Source of the DNA: a virus
Reading direction: 5' to 3' (one strand)
DNA: 50,653 nucleotides
IMG/VR virus record: IMGVR_UViG_3300008267_005788
Location: 1-50,653 of that record
Part shown: positions 26,405 through 35,559 of the stretch, one piece after another
Position numbering within the stretch: position 1 is the first letter of the stretch
Layout: each line of letters opens with the position of its first letter
Program-made: the position numbers and the translations under genes
The notes under the pieces: model-generated
Told to the model about the DNA's origin: nothing
The model's database searches: none
The model's input: the letters and a program-made list of their open reading frames with translations, nothing else

Positions 26405-26870
26405 AATACCGCTTCATCCAACCAACTGCTTTATATACAGGAACGATATCTGGTGTTTGTACAACTGTATCTTCTCTGCAAGGAATGTCACCCATATCTG
26501 GATATGTGGTGTTCGAAGAAATAAAAATAAACTTACGAACCTTATTCTTCCAACTCTGTTCCATAAGGTTCACGTTCATTTCTATGTTTGGGGTAACGTG
26601 AAGGAGTGGGTTGAACTTTGTATCAAGAGCATTTGATGTATTTGCTGCACAATGGAATACAACGTCAACATCTTTGGATACTACTTCACAAAAATCTGCA
26701 TCTTGTAGATTTCCTTTAATGTGTTCTACGCCATCAAACGTGTCACGTAGTTCTCTATTCCAAGAGGTAGCACGTAGATTTGTGTATCCCGTTTCGTGTA
26801 ACATTTTTAATAAACGAGAACCGATGAATCCACTTGCACCAGTAACTAAAATTTTGTCTGTTTTTTTCAT
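26349..26870 (-). CDS. NAD-dependent epimerase/dehydratase, N-terminal part, frameshifted
   Basis: 173 codons. ILVTGASGFIGS (residues 7-18) is the NAD loop, VFHCAANTSN and FIFISSNTTYP the catalytic-Ser strand region, and KAVGWMKRYCETL the Lys helix. The frame ends after FFSNQIHNPKGC. The epimerase continues in another frame at 26404 but some 25-35 residues that normally follow (the LRPxNxYGP segment) are missing. So there is a deletion plus a frameshift, and this piece alone would not fold as a full enzyme. Confidence 0.75.
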   Translation of the reverse strand: MKKTDKILVTGASGFIGSRLLKMLHETGYTNLRATSWNRELRDTFDGVEHIKGNLQDADFCEVVSKDVDVVFHCAANTSNALDTKFNPLLHVTPNIEMNVNLMEQSWKNKVRKFIFISSNTTYPDMGDIPCREDTVVQTPDIVPVYKAVGWMKRYCETLCDFFSNQIHNPKGC

Positions 26871-26882
26871 TTATACCATCCT

Positions 26883-27893
26883 CTAGTTTGCCAAATTAAT
26901 GTAAAATGGACTATTTAAAAGTTCTAAGTATGTCAGATATTCGTGCTTTAAATATTCATCAATCAATGACGTAGGGTTACCAAATGAATATTCAAAGAAT
27001 TTATTTTTATTATATGCGTCTTTAATAGCATCATATAACCAAGTATTACTTTCTTTTGATTGATGATTAATTGTTTTCCTATACAGACCATCTTCGTTAT
27101 TCGCAAGTTTTGAAAAAAATAGTTCAGCTGTTGATGTTCGTAAGTGTGCCAAATCTACCACCTTAACTTTTGAATAATCTTTAATATTGTTTATCCATTC
27201 TCTAAAATGGACCAAATATGGTTCCGCATGAATATCCGAAATTATCAAATCCCATTTATATTTTAAAATAAATCTAAATAATGTTATCATATCTTCGTCT
27301 GCTACCAAAGGTACATAACCTGAATTTTCTCTTAGATGTACCCCTTGTGTAAACAAAGTAATCATTTTTTGTAGTTTTTCATCTGAAAATCCAGTCATTT
27401 CCTTTAAGTACTCGGTTTCAGATACACTTGCTTCTAATCCTGTGAGATACGCGAGCGTACATTGTGTGACCCCAGAAAAAAATCTGTCAAGTGGGTTTCT
27501 TATTATAAAGATGATATCTTTTTTATTTTCAAAGAACAACTCGGTATATGATTCTACCCCCATATCTGCTAAGAATGACTCATCATTCTTCCATTTTTCA
27601 AAAGAATCTGCTAGGTGCCCATTATCAAAACCATGCTCACTATAATGCCATGGTGCATATATGTGCCTAGTTAACCATCTGTAATGTATTTTATTATTAT
27701 ACCTTATATCAAACCGTGGATTAAGATGTATAATAAAATCTATCTGTTTATTTTTCGTATCTTGTTCCATAGAACCGCCACTGGCGAATTCACGCATGAA
27801 ACGTGTTCCTACTTTTTTATAATTAATCACCAATCCACCATCAAATACTGATACGGTTGGTTCAAATATTCTATCAGCTCGATGTTCAATCAT
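26883..27893 (-). CDS. Sulfotransferase-like protein
   Basis: A 336-residue protein. INYKKVGTRFMREFAS near residue 25 is a plausible 5'-phosphosulfate loop and FIIRNPLDRFFSGVTQ near residue 130 fits the 3'-phosphate motif (RNPxDRxxS) well. It is larger than the two other sulfotransferase-like proteins here. It starts by an ATGA overlap with the intact epimerase gene, so sulfation of the sugar that epimerase makes is an attractive guess. Confidence 0.65.
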   Translation of the reverse strand: MIEHRADRIFEPTVSVFDGGLVINYKKVGTRFMREFASGGSMEQDTKNKQIDFIIHLNPRFDIRYNNKIHYRWLTRHIYAPWHYSEHGFDNGHLADSFEKWKNDESFLADMGVESYTELFFENKKDIIFIIRNPLDRFFSGVTQCTLAYLTGLEASVSETEYLKEMTGFSDEKLQKMITLFTQGVHLRENSGYVPLVADEDMITLFRFILKYKWDLIISDIHAEPYLVHFREWINNIKDYSKVKVVDLAHLRTSTAELFFSKLANNEDGLYRKTINHQSKESNTWLYDAIKDAYNKNKFFEYSFGNPTSLIDEYLKHEYLTYLELLNSPFYINLAN

Positions 27894-28852
27894 ACTTTAA
27901 CGTGGGTTAAGTAGTAATCTATGGTTTCTCTCAATCCCTCTTTCAACAAGACTTTTTGTTGTATTCCAAAAGATTCTGCCCGTTCTGTACTCATAAGTCT
28001 CTTAGCGTCACCGTTTGGCTTCGTCGGATCCCATTCAATGTCAACTTTAACACCATACATTTCTTCGTAAAGTTCGACAAGTGTTTCAGCAAGTTGTTTG
28101 ATAGTTACTCCAGTACCACTCCCTAAATTAATTGGTTGAGTGATACGTTGTTCATATGCTTGAATGATACCATCCGCAACATCACCTGCGTAAATGAAAT
28201 CACGAATTGGTGACCCATCCCCCCAACATACAAGAGGATGTTCCTTTTCACCAAACAATCTTTTGATTAAAGATGCGATAACAGTTGATTCTGGGCCAAA
28301 GTTATCGTGGCGCCCATAGATATTGGCTGGGCGGACAACGGATGCCTTATTCCAGTTATATGATACTTGATATACTTCTGCTTGAAGTTCTCCTAGTCTC
28401 TTCGCCCACCCCGCATACTTGTCCTTTTCCGATGGGAAAGTTTTCCATACATCGTCCTCAATAAAGACTTCGGCAGGTTGATATACGCCAACAGTGGACG
28501 TAAAGACGTACCACTCGACATCTTCGAGTCGAGCGGCTTCCATCATATTTGTGTTGAATTGTAGCATAGGGACAAAATAGTCCGCTGGTTGTTCCATCGC
28601 CCGTTTAGGGGAACCTTTTACTCCGGCGATGTGAAATATAATATCTTGACCTTTAACAACATCTTTACATTGAGTAAATTCACGTAGGTCAGCTTGAATG
28701 AATTGATAGTTTTCTTTGTACTTCTTAATTTGGTTCGTTGGCTCTACAATATCTACCGCAGTAACAAACGCACCTCGTTCTATACATTTTTGAACCGCAT
28801 AATTACCAACAAGACCATTAGCGCCTGTAATCAAAACCTTTTTACCATTCAT
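27890..28852 (-). CDS. NAD-dependent epimerase/dehydratase (extended SDR)
   Basis: A complete 320-residue enzyme. VLITGANGLVGNY (residues 6-18) is the GxxGxxG NAD loop, IIFHIAGVKGS and YVFTSTVGVYQP follow the family, and VVRPANIYGRHDNFGP and VCWGDGSPIRDFIYAGDV form the substrate part. The catalytic Tyr/Lys motif reads YAGWAK, one residue longer than the usual YxxxK. Resembles GDP-fucose synthase and UDP-glucose epimerase types. Overlaps the upstream GT gene by 11 bases. Confidence 0.85.
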   Translation of the reverse strand: MNGKKVLITGANGLVGNYAVQKCIERGAFVTAVDIVEPTNQIKKYKENYQFIQADLREFTQCKDVVKGQDIIFHIAGVKGSPKRAMEQPADYFVPMLQFNTNMMEAARLEDVEWYVFTSTVGVYQPAEVFIEDDVWKTFPSEKDKYAGWAKRLGELQAEVYQVSYNWNKASVVRPANIYGRHDNFGPESTVIASLIKRLFGEKEHPLVCWGDGSPIRDFIYAGDVADGIIQAYEQRITQPINLGSGTGVTIKQLAETLVELYEEMYGVKVDIEWDPTKPNGDAKRLMSTERAESFGIQQKVLLKEGLRETIDYYLTHVKV

Positions 28853-30020
28853 TTTTTATTTCCTCGAAAATAACTTTTAATGTATCGTTCTTTAGACTAT
28901 AGAACAAATTTCTATTATATATACAAATATCTTTTGTACTCCTATAAATATCATTCAACTCTTCTATAGTCTTATTATTTAGGTGTTTCACCAAAGAAAT
29001 AAGCTTTTTTGCTCTCTCTACCGGGTCTTGTATATCATCATAGCTTTCATCCCAAAAGTCAGAAAACGTTTTAAACCCATATTTTTTTAGTTCTACTAAG
29101 TATCCATGTGGTCCAAATACAATAAACGGCTGATATCCAAGTATAGGTTTTAATATCTTTTCCGAAAGGAATAATTCATTGGTTGCAAATGTAGTCTCTG
29201 TGGCTATGTTTATACAACTATCCAAAAACAACTCTTTTTTGAGTGTATTGGATACCGCAAAACTAGTTTTATTTTCTACATTTTGTGTATCCAATTCGAT
29301 TGGAATATGCTTGTTGTAATTATAAATTTGGTCACTTGTTACGATGGTTTCAGTATAACTACTAAAAAATTCTTCGTTTTCAACAGGATAATCTATAGGA
29401 CGGAGGAAGCTAAAGTACGAATCAGTAAACGTACCTTTTAAAAATTCGTCCAATAATATAAATCTATGCGCTTTATTTAACGACCGATTAAAGCATAGGA
29501 ACTTTTTGTTTCTAAAAGTATTTATTTCACTTAACTCTATCTGTTTACTTATATAACCCAGTTCATTTTCATTATCATAAAAATGTTCTGTATTATGTAT
29601 TGCTTCTTCTATAAAAAAATTGAAAGTATATATCTTATGTTTGAATCCAGTGTCTATATCCTTCAATCTTATATTAGTGTCTATATAGATTAGTTTATTA
29701 AAATCTAAACCAAGTTTATTTAGATGTTCTAAAGAAAACCTATAAGCATCTTTTCCCGTGGGGTCCGGTAGTCCGAGTATTAGCAATTTTATATCATTTT
29801 CGTTTATAAATTGTATTAACCCAATTGGTATATCTCTTACACCATATCCACCTTTGTCTATTTCTATTGGTAATAAATTCTTAAAGCCGTCTTTTAATGT
29901 TCCATCCAAAGTGTAACTAAAATTGTGCTTTTTTATATAATCATTAAATGGTCCTTGGCGGGCAAACTTACCGTCCCCATTTGGTGTAAGTTCATTATTT
30001 AAAAATACAAAATTTATCAT
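28842..30020 (-). CDS. Putative GT-B glycosyltransferase, island family member C
   Basis: A 392-residue member with the full family signature: LCFNRSLNKAHRFILLDEF, NIATETTFATNELFLSEKIL, PFIVFGPHGYLVELKKYGFK and TFSDFWDESYDD. The Glu of TET followed by SEK resembles the nucleotide-binding loop of GT-B enzymes. The N-terminal 150 residues differ from other members, as expected for acceptor-binding halves. ATGA overlap with the HAD-like gene upstream. Confidence 0.55.
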   Translation of the reverse strand: MINFVFLNNELTPNGDGKFARQGPFNDYIKKHNFSYTLDGTLKDGFKNLLPIEIDKGGYGVRDIPIGLIQFINENDIKLLILGLPDPTGKDAYRFSLEHLNKLGLDFNKLIYIDTNIRLKDIDTGFKHKIYTFNFFIEEAIHNTEHFYDNENELGYISKQIELSEINTFRNKKFLCFNRSLNKAHRFILLDEFLKGTFTDSYFSFLRPIDYPVENEEFFSSYTETIVTSDQIYNYNKHIPIELDTQNVENKTSFAVSNTLKKELFLDSCINIATETTFATNELFLSEKILKPILGYQPFIVFGPHGYLVELKKYGFKTFSDFWDESYDDIQDPVERAKKLISLVKHLNNKTIEELNDIYRSTKDICIYNRNLFYSLKNDTLKVIFEEIKNEW

Positions 30021-30949
30021 ACTATTTTCCTAATATTATCACGAGCGTAGTAGTTATCGTGGTAAAATATATTCATCAATTCTTTGTTTTTTATAAAGTC
30101 CTTAGTACACATCAAATCAAAAATATAATCAGCATGTTCTATTGATGTTACATTTCCGTCCAATATAAACTGCTGAATTCCCTCTACTATTTTTTCTTTT
30201 TCCTCGAAAAATTGTATTTCTTTTTCAACAGTTTCGTTTATAAAGTTACCGTTCTTTATATCAACATAGGTACCAACTCTATCTATAAAAACAGATTCAA
30301 AAAATATAATATTTTGCGGAAATTTTGTGTTATTAAAGTCGTAGAGTCCTTTTACATCGGTTAGGTATGGATTACCTTTAAATGTAATATATCTTCCTTT
30401 AAATGTCAACCCATACGTTTTTTGAATATAATACTGCGTAGTTCCTTGATATCCGCTATCAATCATCAGTATATTTTTAAAATCACCCACAACATTAGAA
30501 ACATACTTACCATATTCATCTCTTACACGTTTTGCATTGTATAATATTTCTTCTGTATATTTGTCTAAGTTTGGTATAGTGTTACGTGTATCCAATAAAT
30601 AATCGGAATCAATGTGGGGGTTGATTCCGAATCTATCTAACAATAAATTTGATAATTTTCCTCTGTATCTATGCAAACTAAAGGTTTTGTATATGTCCTC
30701 TGGTTCTACTATAGAAGCTATAGTAGAAAGCTTCCGTGATGTCTTAAAATATATAGACTGAGGTAAGTCATACTCCTCTTGAAAATGCTTATACATTTTC
30801 TCTAGAAAAAATCCTTCACGTGAATTAAAAAATATTATATCAGAATTTACTACTTCTGTTTTTAACCAAGTAAAAAAATTAAAAAGTAATGGTCCGAAGT
30901 ATGTGTAACCAAGTTCCTCAAAAGAGTCAGGCTGTTTTATGTTGTTCAT
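30017..30949 (-). CDS. HAD-like protein of the capsule/polysaccharide biosynthesis type
   Basis: A 310-residue protein. IIFFNSREGFFLEKMYKHF, IYFKTSRKLSTIASI and ILMIDSGYQGTTQYYIQ resemble the HAD-like module seen attached to capsule glycosyltransferases (FxxRDGYFxxKxY, YxxxSRRxL, DxGWxGT). In this copy the usual Asp of ARDGY is changed to Glu (SREGF), so a phosphatase activity is unsure. Overlaps the small HAD gene upstream by 23 bases. Confidence 0.5.
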   Translation of the reverse strand: MNNIKQPDSFEELGYTYFGPLLFNFFTWLKTEVVNSDIIFFNSREGFFLEKMYKHFQEEYDLPQSIYFKTSRKLSTIASIVEPEDIYKTFSLHRYRGKLSNLLLDRFGINPHIDSDYLLDTRNTIPNLDKYTEEILYNAKRVRDEYGKYVSNVVGDFKNILMIDSGYQGTTQYYIQKTYGLTFKGRYITFKGNPYLTDVKGLYDFNNTKFPQNIIFFESVFIDRVGTYVDIKNGNFINETVEKEIQFFEEKEKIVEGIQQFILDGNVTSIEHADYIFDLMCTKDFIKNKELMNIFYHDNYYARDNIRKIV

Positions 30950-31379
30950 ACTCTATTTTAAAAGTTGGGATACCCAGAGACAACCACAAATCTACTATTT
31001 CATCTCTATCTTCAAATGCACAAAATACTTTATCATCGATGAATGTATCATACATTTTCTTTTTTAATTCTATCGCAGGTGTTGTATGATTCTCTACACT
31101 TCTCATATATAATGCATCAAATGGAATTCCGTGGGTGTGTAACCACAATTCAGTAGAACTTCTTACAGCCTCTGGTCTTGCTGTAAAAATTATTATTTTG
31201 AACTGCTTATCTTTGTATTTTTTCACATTATTTATGGTTTCCCATATAGGTTCATCTGACATAACATTATCGTGTGTATAAAATATATCCCAATGGAATA
31301 CACCGTGTATATCAGTTGCAATTTTTTCTCGTTTTTCGTGGGTACAGAGAGTACCATCTATGTCAACTATAACAATCAT
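30927..31379 (-). CDS. HAD-family phosphatase, PNKP-like
   Basis: A 150-residue protein. IVDIDGTLC (DxDGT, residues 5-10) is the nucleophile motif, IIIFTARPEAVR motif II and DTFIDDKVFCAFEDRDEIVDLW the acidic motif with the typical ending of the T4 polynucleotide-kinase 3'-phosphatase domain. No kinase domain is attached. In this island it may instead dephosphorylate a sugar phosphate. ATGA overlap with the radical SAM gene upstream. Confidence 0.75.
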   Translation of the reverse strand: MIVIVDIDGTLCTHEKREKIATDIHGVFHWDIFYTHDNVMSDEPIWETINNVKKYKDKQFKIIIFTARPEAVRSSTELWLHTHGIPFDALYMRSVENHTTPAIELKKKMYDTFIDDKVFCAFEDRDEIVDLWLSLGIPTFKIEYEQHKTA

Positions 31380-32566
31380 TTTCTGACACCTTGTTTTTCG
31401 TAACTTGTGGGTATTTTAATTCCAGTATTACATCCATTACAATTATCACAAAAAGTAATATATCCTAGTTGTGTGCGTCCTAAATCAAACTTTATAAGAT
31501 TTTCTTGTGATACCGAATCCAATTCTACATAATCGTTTTGATTTGATGGAAATAGTTTTGTTAATACTGCGCTAGTATTCAGGTGACAATAATAAAATTT
31601 ACCGTCATTTAACCCTCGAAATGGAGCAGTACAACTTTCAAAATGCTTGACCAATTCTTCTTCGGATAAGTTCTTTTTTACTCTCAAATCACCAAAGTCA
31701 TACCACTCAATATTATTTCTGACATAGTGTTGTATGCCATTTGATTGATAATACTCTATGTTTTTAGTTACCTTAGATTTTAAAGCTGATAACTTATCGG
31801 AGTAATTACTTACACTTAATATTATATCCTTGTTTTTTAACAGTTCTATTGTAGTATCTTTTGGAGTAGTTGTACCATTAGTTGTAATAATAAACTTGTC
31901 TATTTTATCTGCGTATTTTGTTGTGATATGATTTATTATGTTATCTATGTTGGGATATAAAAACGGTTCACCCCCAACCAAATGTAATATACTAACATAA
32001 TCTACCTTATTAAAAAACAAATCAACGTCATGTATAATAGTGTTTATATTTCTATGAACAGGTTCTTCATAATGTGGGATAAACATATTACAATGAGAAC
32101 AATTTAAATTGCATCTTTGTGTAACCAATATGTCTGTTTGGAATATGTGTGTCTTATTTTTATATTCAAACGGCCAAATTGATGCTATATTTTTATACCA
32201 AGTATACTTTACATTATGTGATTGTAAATATTTTTTATAATCGTTTCTAAATTCATCTGTAGTTATGATAACTTTAGCGTCGAATTCATTAAAATTATCT
32301 ATGTGTATTAGTTTTAAATCTTTTCTATTATTATCTACTTGCTTTGATTCTCTATAAAACGAACTTACTTCATTAATATTATTTGCCGTCATAGTGTCTT
32401 TTACATTATGGTCCACTATGTATTTTATTTTTAATGAATTTTCTCCTAATAAAAAATCCAAGCTTCTAATAAACTGAACACACTCTTTACTAGCTCCGAA
32501 CAGAACATATTCAGAATTTATATCCCATTCAGAAATAAAATCTTTGAAGTTTAAAACACTACCCAT
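31376..32566 (-). CDS. Radical SAM enzyme with N-terminal Rossmann-like domain
   Basis: A 396-residue protein. Residues 18-110 (YVLFGASKECVQFIRSLDF ... KVIITTDEF) look like a small nucleotide-binding domain of the kind linked to sugar-modifying proteins. The cluster motif is C152-x3-C156-x2-C159 (CNLNCSHC), then HLVGGEPFLYP. A C-terminal CDNCNGC suggests an extra cluster. Overlaps the E1-alpha gene by 16 bases. Confidence 0.8.
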   Translation of the reverse strand: MGSVLNFKDFISEWDINSEYVLFGASKECVQFIRSLDFLLGENSLKIKYIVDHNVKDTMTANNINEVSSFYRESKQVDNNRKDLKLIHIDNFNEFDAKVIITTDEFRNDYKKYLQSHNVKYTWYKNIASIWPFEYKNKTHIFQTDILVTQRCNLNCSHCNMFIPHYEEPVHRNINTIIHDVDLFFNKVDYVSILHLVGGEPFLYPNIDNIINHITTKYADKIDKFIITTNGTTTPKDTTIELLKNKDIILSVSNYSDKLSALKSKVTKNIEYYQSNGIQHYVRNNIEWYDFGDLRVKKNLSEEELVKHFESCTAPFRGLNDGKFYYCHLNTSAVLTKLFPSNQNDYVELDSVSQENLIKFDLGRTQLGYITFCDNCNGCNTGIKIPTSYEKQGVRK

Positions 32567-33183
32567 TTTCCTGTTCCGTAATGAGGATATTTAGACTTAT
32601 AATTGTAGTATATAACATCATCTGGAATATCCCGTAACACATATCCCCATGTTGCTTCTGTAGGTGTGTTGGTAGATACATGATTATCTTCGACTACAAA
32701 ATATAGTGGTAGATTATAATTTCTTGCGTACTTATGAACCTCATAAAATATACCACTCTCAAACGACATATCACCTATAAAACACCACACTTTATCGTTA
32801 CTACCATCCCGTTTAATTGCTGTAGCAACTCCGAGGGCAATAGAGAGAGTTCCACCAACTATGGCAGACGAATAAAATTTGTTGTCTATATTACACAGAG
32901 TAATAGATTTACCTTGGAGAATTTCAGATTCTATCCAGTCAGGTGATATACCTTTCAATAAAGCGTGATAATGCGAACGCCAGGTAGAAAACACCCAATC
33001 GGTAGTTTTTATACGAGTAAATATTTCAATGAGTTGTGTTTCATTTCCATTAGAAAGATGTATTGGTCCTCGTATTTTACCACCTTCCCAGTGCTCTACA
33101 ATTTTATTCTCAAAAGAAATTAAGCTTTCTGGAGTGTACTCTGGTTTTCTTATTACTGGATACTTTTCTATGTTGGTGACCAT
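32551..33183 (-). CDS. Thiamine-diphosphate dehydrogenase E1-alpha-like protein
   Basis: A 210-residue protein. STWRSHYHALLKG, GGTLSIALGVATAIK and FIGDMSFESGIFYEVHKYAR with VVEDNHVSTNT form the thiamine-diphosphate site (GD...ExxN) of E1-alpha. It is shorter than pyruvate dehydrogenase E1-alpha (about 330-360) but keeps the core and ends PHYGTGKWVVF. The E1-beta partner is only a fused fragment at 25625, 6.5 kb away. In known antibiotic pathways such a pair adds a two-carbon branch to a sugar (AviB1/AviB2), a fitting role here by analogy. Confidence 0.85.
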   Translation of the reverse strand: MVTNIEKYPVIRKPEYTPESLISFENKIVEHWEGGKIRGPIHLSNGNETQLIEIFTRIKTTDWVFSTWRSHYHALLKGISPDWIESEILQGKSITLCNIDNKFYSSAIVGGTLSIALGVATAIKRDGSNDKVWCFIGDMSFESGIFYEVHKYARNYNLPLYFVVEDNHVSTNTPTEATWGYVLRDIPDDVIYYNYKSKYPHYGTGKWVVF

Positions 33184-33194
33184 GTTTTCCTCTT

Positions 33195-33746
33195 TTAAGA
33201 ATCACGTTTTTGTATTATTGGATTTTTGGTGGGCCATTCCATATCAAAACGTGTATCATTCCATTTAATTACTTGTTGTTTGTCTACGTCCACAAAATCA
33301 CCCTCATAAAATAGATTATAACTAAATATACAATCTGTGAGTGCATAATGTCCATTTGCGAACCCAGGCGGAACCAATACTTGCATCTTGTTTGCTTCTG
33401 ATATAATGTAGGACTCCCATTTTCCATAGGTGAAAGAATCCTCTCTCATATCCAAAACAACTAGATAGATATCACCAACTAACGCTTGTACCATTTTCCA
33501 CGTTTTATGGTCATAGTGTAGTCCACGAAGGACACCCTTGTATGATCGTGAGTGTCTATCGTGAACAGTCAAATCTTTCATATACCCAATATATTGATTG
33601 ACTGGATGGTGTTTAGTATGGTAACTTGTCCAAATTTCTCCACGAAATTCTTGATACGATGTAGGAGAAAACATTGGAACTTCATCGCCAAATACCTTTG
33701 ACGGATGTATGTCAAAATCATACCATTTTGCGTATTTGTAATTCAT
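33195..33746 (-). CDS. RmlC-like dTDP-4-keto-sugar 3,5-epimerase
   Basis: A 183-residue protein from the ATG at 33746, 1 base after the upstream epimerase stop; a longer frame would overlap that gene by 65 bases. SYKGVLRGLHYDHKTWKMVQALVGDIYLVV is the cupin core (given here as a position: residues 92-121 of the long frame) with the catalytic His in RGLHYD. VPPGFANGHYAL also matches RmlC. The family epimerises keto sugars on the way to rhamnose and related sugars. Confidence 0.85.
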   Translation of the reverse strand: MNYKYAKWYDFDIHPSKVFGDEVPMFSPTSYQEFRGEIWTSYHTKHHPVNQYIGYMKDLTVHDRHSRSYKGVLRGLHYDHKTWKMVQALVGDIYLVVLDMREDSFTYGKWESYIISEANKMQVLVPPGFANGHYALTDCIFSYNLFYEGDFVDVDKQQVIKWNDTRFDMEWPTKNPIIQKRDS

Positions 33747-33747
33747 A

Positions 33748-34716
33748 TTATAAAGTGTTAGCGTACCCCAACGGGAATCCGTTTCTAAACTCAGATGACA
33801 TTCTGGGTACAATCATTTTATACGTATCTATTAGTTGTTGGATACCATCATCAATACTGTACTGCGGTTTCCATCCTGTCGCTTCAATCTTTTGATTAGA
33901 TACGATGTAATCTCGTTTATCAGGGTCTTCATAATAATCAGATACACTAATTGAAAAATCTGGTACGTATTTTTTAATCAGATTAACTAATTCTAATTTT
34001 GATAGATTAGCGTCCGATAACCCAACATTAAAGACTTCGTTTTTATACGTGTCATAGTTAGTAATCATAAATGAGAATACTTCCGCCACATCTTCAATAT
34101 GAATATAATTTCTTTTAAAGTGTGGTTCGAACAACACAATATATTTGTCTGTAATAGCTTTATATACGAACTCATTAACTAGTAAGTCCGTTCTCATTCT
34201 TGGTGATGGTCCAAACACTGTTGCAAGTCTAAAACATATTGCATCTGTATTTTGTAGTAAGAACCTTTCAGCATTTACTTTTGTTACCCCATAATGAGAA
34301 ATGGGATTAAGTGGACTAGTTTCGGAACATACTTGTCCACCTTCTGCAACACCATACCCACTATTTGTGTTAGGAAACAGTATCTTAGCTTTACCGTCTG
34401 CAAAATTTGCAACATCTACAATTTGTTCATAATTTAATTGTGTTGCGGTAATTGGGTCCGCATCACATGCCGGAAATCCGACTCTTGCAGCTAACGGAAT
34501 TATAATATCGTGAGAAGTAACCAACTTTTTAAGAAGGTCTTTATTTCTCGCATCACCGTAAATAAACTTGAAGTTTTTATTCTTAACAAACGGGAGCAAC
34601 GATAACTGGTTAAACTCCAAAGAGTCTAACACAGTTACCGAATACCCTTCATTAAGTAATTTATTAGTGATGGTAGAACCTAAATAACCAGCACCACCAG
34701 TCAATAAAATTTTCAC
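33748..34716 (-). CDS. NAD-dependent epimerase/dehydratase (extended SDR), GTG start
   Basis: A complete 322-residue enzyme starting at GTG (34716). LLTGGAGYLGS (residues 4-14) is the NAD loop, FPNTNSGYGVAE the Ser region and HYGVTK (Tyr 142, Lys 146) the catalytic pair. LATVFGPSPRMR and RNYIHIEDVAE are the substrate side. It looks like a UDP-glucose-4-epimerase or dTDP-sugar type. Sits just before the RmlC-like gene, so the two could work on the same nucleotide sugar. Confidence 0.88.
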   Translation of the reverse strand: MKILLTGGAGYLGSTITNKLLNEGYSVTVLDSLEFNQLSLLPFVKNKNFKFIYGDARNKDLLKKLVTSHDIIIPLAARVGFPACDADPITATQLNYEQIVDVANFADGKAKILFPNTNSGYGVAEGGQVCSETSPLNPISHYGVTKVNAERFLLQNTDAICFRLATVFGPSPRMRTDLLVNEFVYKAITDKYIVLFEPHFKRNYIHIEDVAEVFSFMITNYDTYKNEVFNVGLSDANLSKLELVNLIKKYVPDFSISVSDYYEDPDKRDYIVSNQKIEATGWKPQYSIDDGIQQLIDTYKMIVPRMSSEFRNGFPLGYANTL

Positions 34717-34717
34717 T

Positions 34718-35500
34718 TTAGAATCCCCAATGTTCCTTTCTCATTACGTACATATCAATCGGTTCACGCTTCATTTGGTTTCCAGATGCAAATGGTGCGC
34801 CCTTCTTTAAATAACCACCAATGAAATTACGGCGCATTCTGTTTGAACGATTTGTTTCCGACCCGTGAACAACGTGAGAATGGAGAATAGTCATTGTTCC
34901 CTTACGTTGATATCCTTCAACCTTTCTAAAAGTATGTCCTTCTGGCATTACACACGGCTTACCACGTTCGTTGTGCCAGAATGCAGGATTCGTCTTTGTC
35001 CGTTCTTCATCGACTTCAATTGGGAGAACTGGAAGAAGATGCGTACCTTCGTAATTCCAAACCGCTCCGTTTATTGGGTCGTGGTTATCAAGCGCAATTG
35101 CGACATTGATGATTTCATTTGGACCACACTTGGTATAAAATGCGTTTTGGTGTTGGTCCCGTCCAAGCTGACCGGGTGGCTTGAAGTATCCCCAACTTTG
35201 CATACCAATGATTTCCGATTGCATTAAGAATTCACACGCTTCAAGAATCTTTGGGTGAGAATATAACTTTGCTAATTTTGGAGATAACTTGTGTGGATAC
35301 GAGAATGGATCCCACTCACCCCATACCTTACCGTCTGGTGCGGTGGTTCCAGTTCTTTCTCTACGTAGTTTATCCATTTCTTCATTGACTTCATCTACCT
35401 CTTCTTCTGTAAGAAGTTCGAGATTAATGAATCCAATGTACCGCCATGCAAACAACATTTGCTGTTGTTCGTCAATCGTTAAGTACTTGTACTCTTTCAT
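34718..35500 (-). CDS. Phytanoyl-CoA dioxygenase (PhyH)-like protein
   Basis: A 260-residue protein. GRDQHQNAFYTKCGP is in the place of the iron-binding HxD, but Asn takes the place of Asp; ILHSHVVHGSETNRSNRMRR carries the distal His and the 2-oxoglutarate Arg. IALDNHDPINGAVWNYEGTH is family core. With HQN instead of HQD the iron may bind poorly unless another residue replaces it. A very good AAGGAGG ribosome site lies ahead, and the gene follows a weak promoter candidate. Confidence 0.8.
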   Translation of the reverse strand: MKEYKYLTIDEQQQMLFAWRYIGFINLELLTEEEVDEVNEEMDKLRRERTGTTAPDGKVWGEWDPFSYPHKLSPKLAKLYSHPKILEACEFLMQSEIIGMQSWGYFKPPGQLGRDQHQNAFYTKCGPNEIINVAIALDNHDPINGAVWNYEGTHLLPVLPIEVDEERTKTNPAFWHNERGKPCVMPEGHTFRKVEGYQRKGTMTILHSHVVHGSETNRSNRMRRNFIGGYLKKGAPFASGNQMKREPIDMYVMRKEHWGF

Positions 35501-35503
35501 ACA

Positions 35504-35511
35504 TCCTCCTT
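35504..35511 (-). promoter_or_regulatory. Strong ribosome site for the PhyH-like gene
   Basis: AAGGAGGA on the minus strand, 3 bases before the ATG at 35500. It is among the best ribosome sites in the window and sets this start. Confidence 0.65.
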
Positions 35512-35527
35512 GTAAGGTTCATCATTA

Positions 35528-35556
35528 AAACTAATTAATTGTAATTAATTTGTCAA
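35528..35556 (-). promoter_or_regulatory. Possible promoter upstream of the PhyH-like gene
   Basis: A perfect TTGACA (35551-35556) lies in the 59-base gap after the amidinotransferase stop and is followed at 17 bases by only TAGTTT (35528-35533). The same CCTTGACAAAT start also occurs at 2657-2664. The -10 is weak, so this is a possible internal promoter that would restart transcription of the left part of the island. Confidence 0.25.
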
Positions 35557-35559
35557 GGG

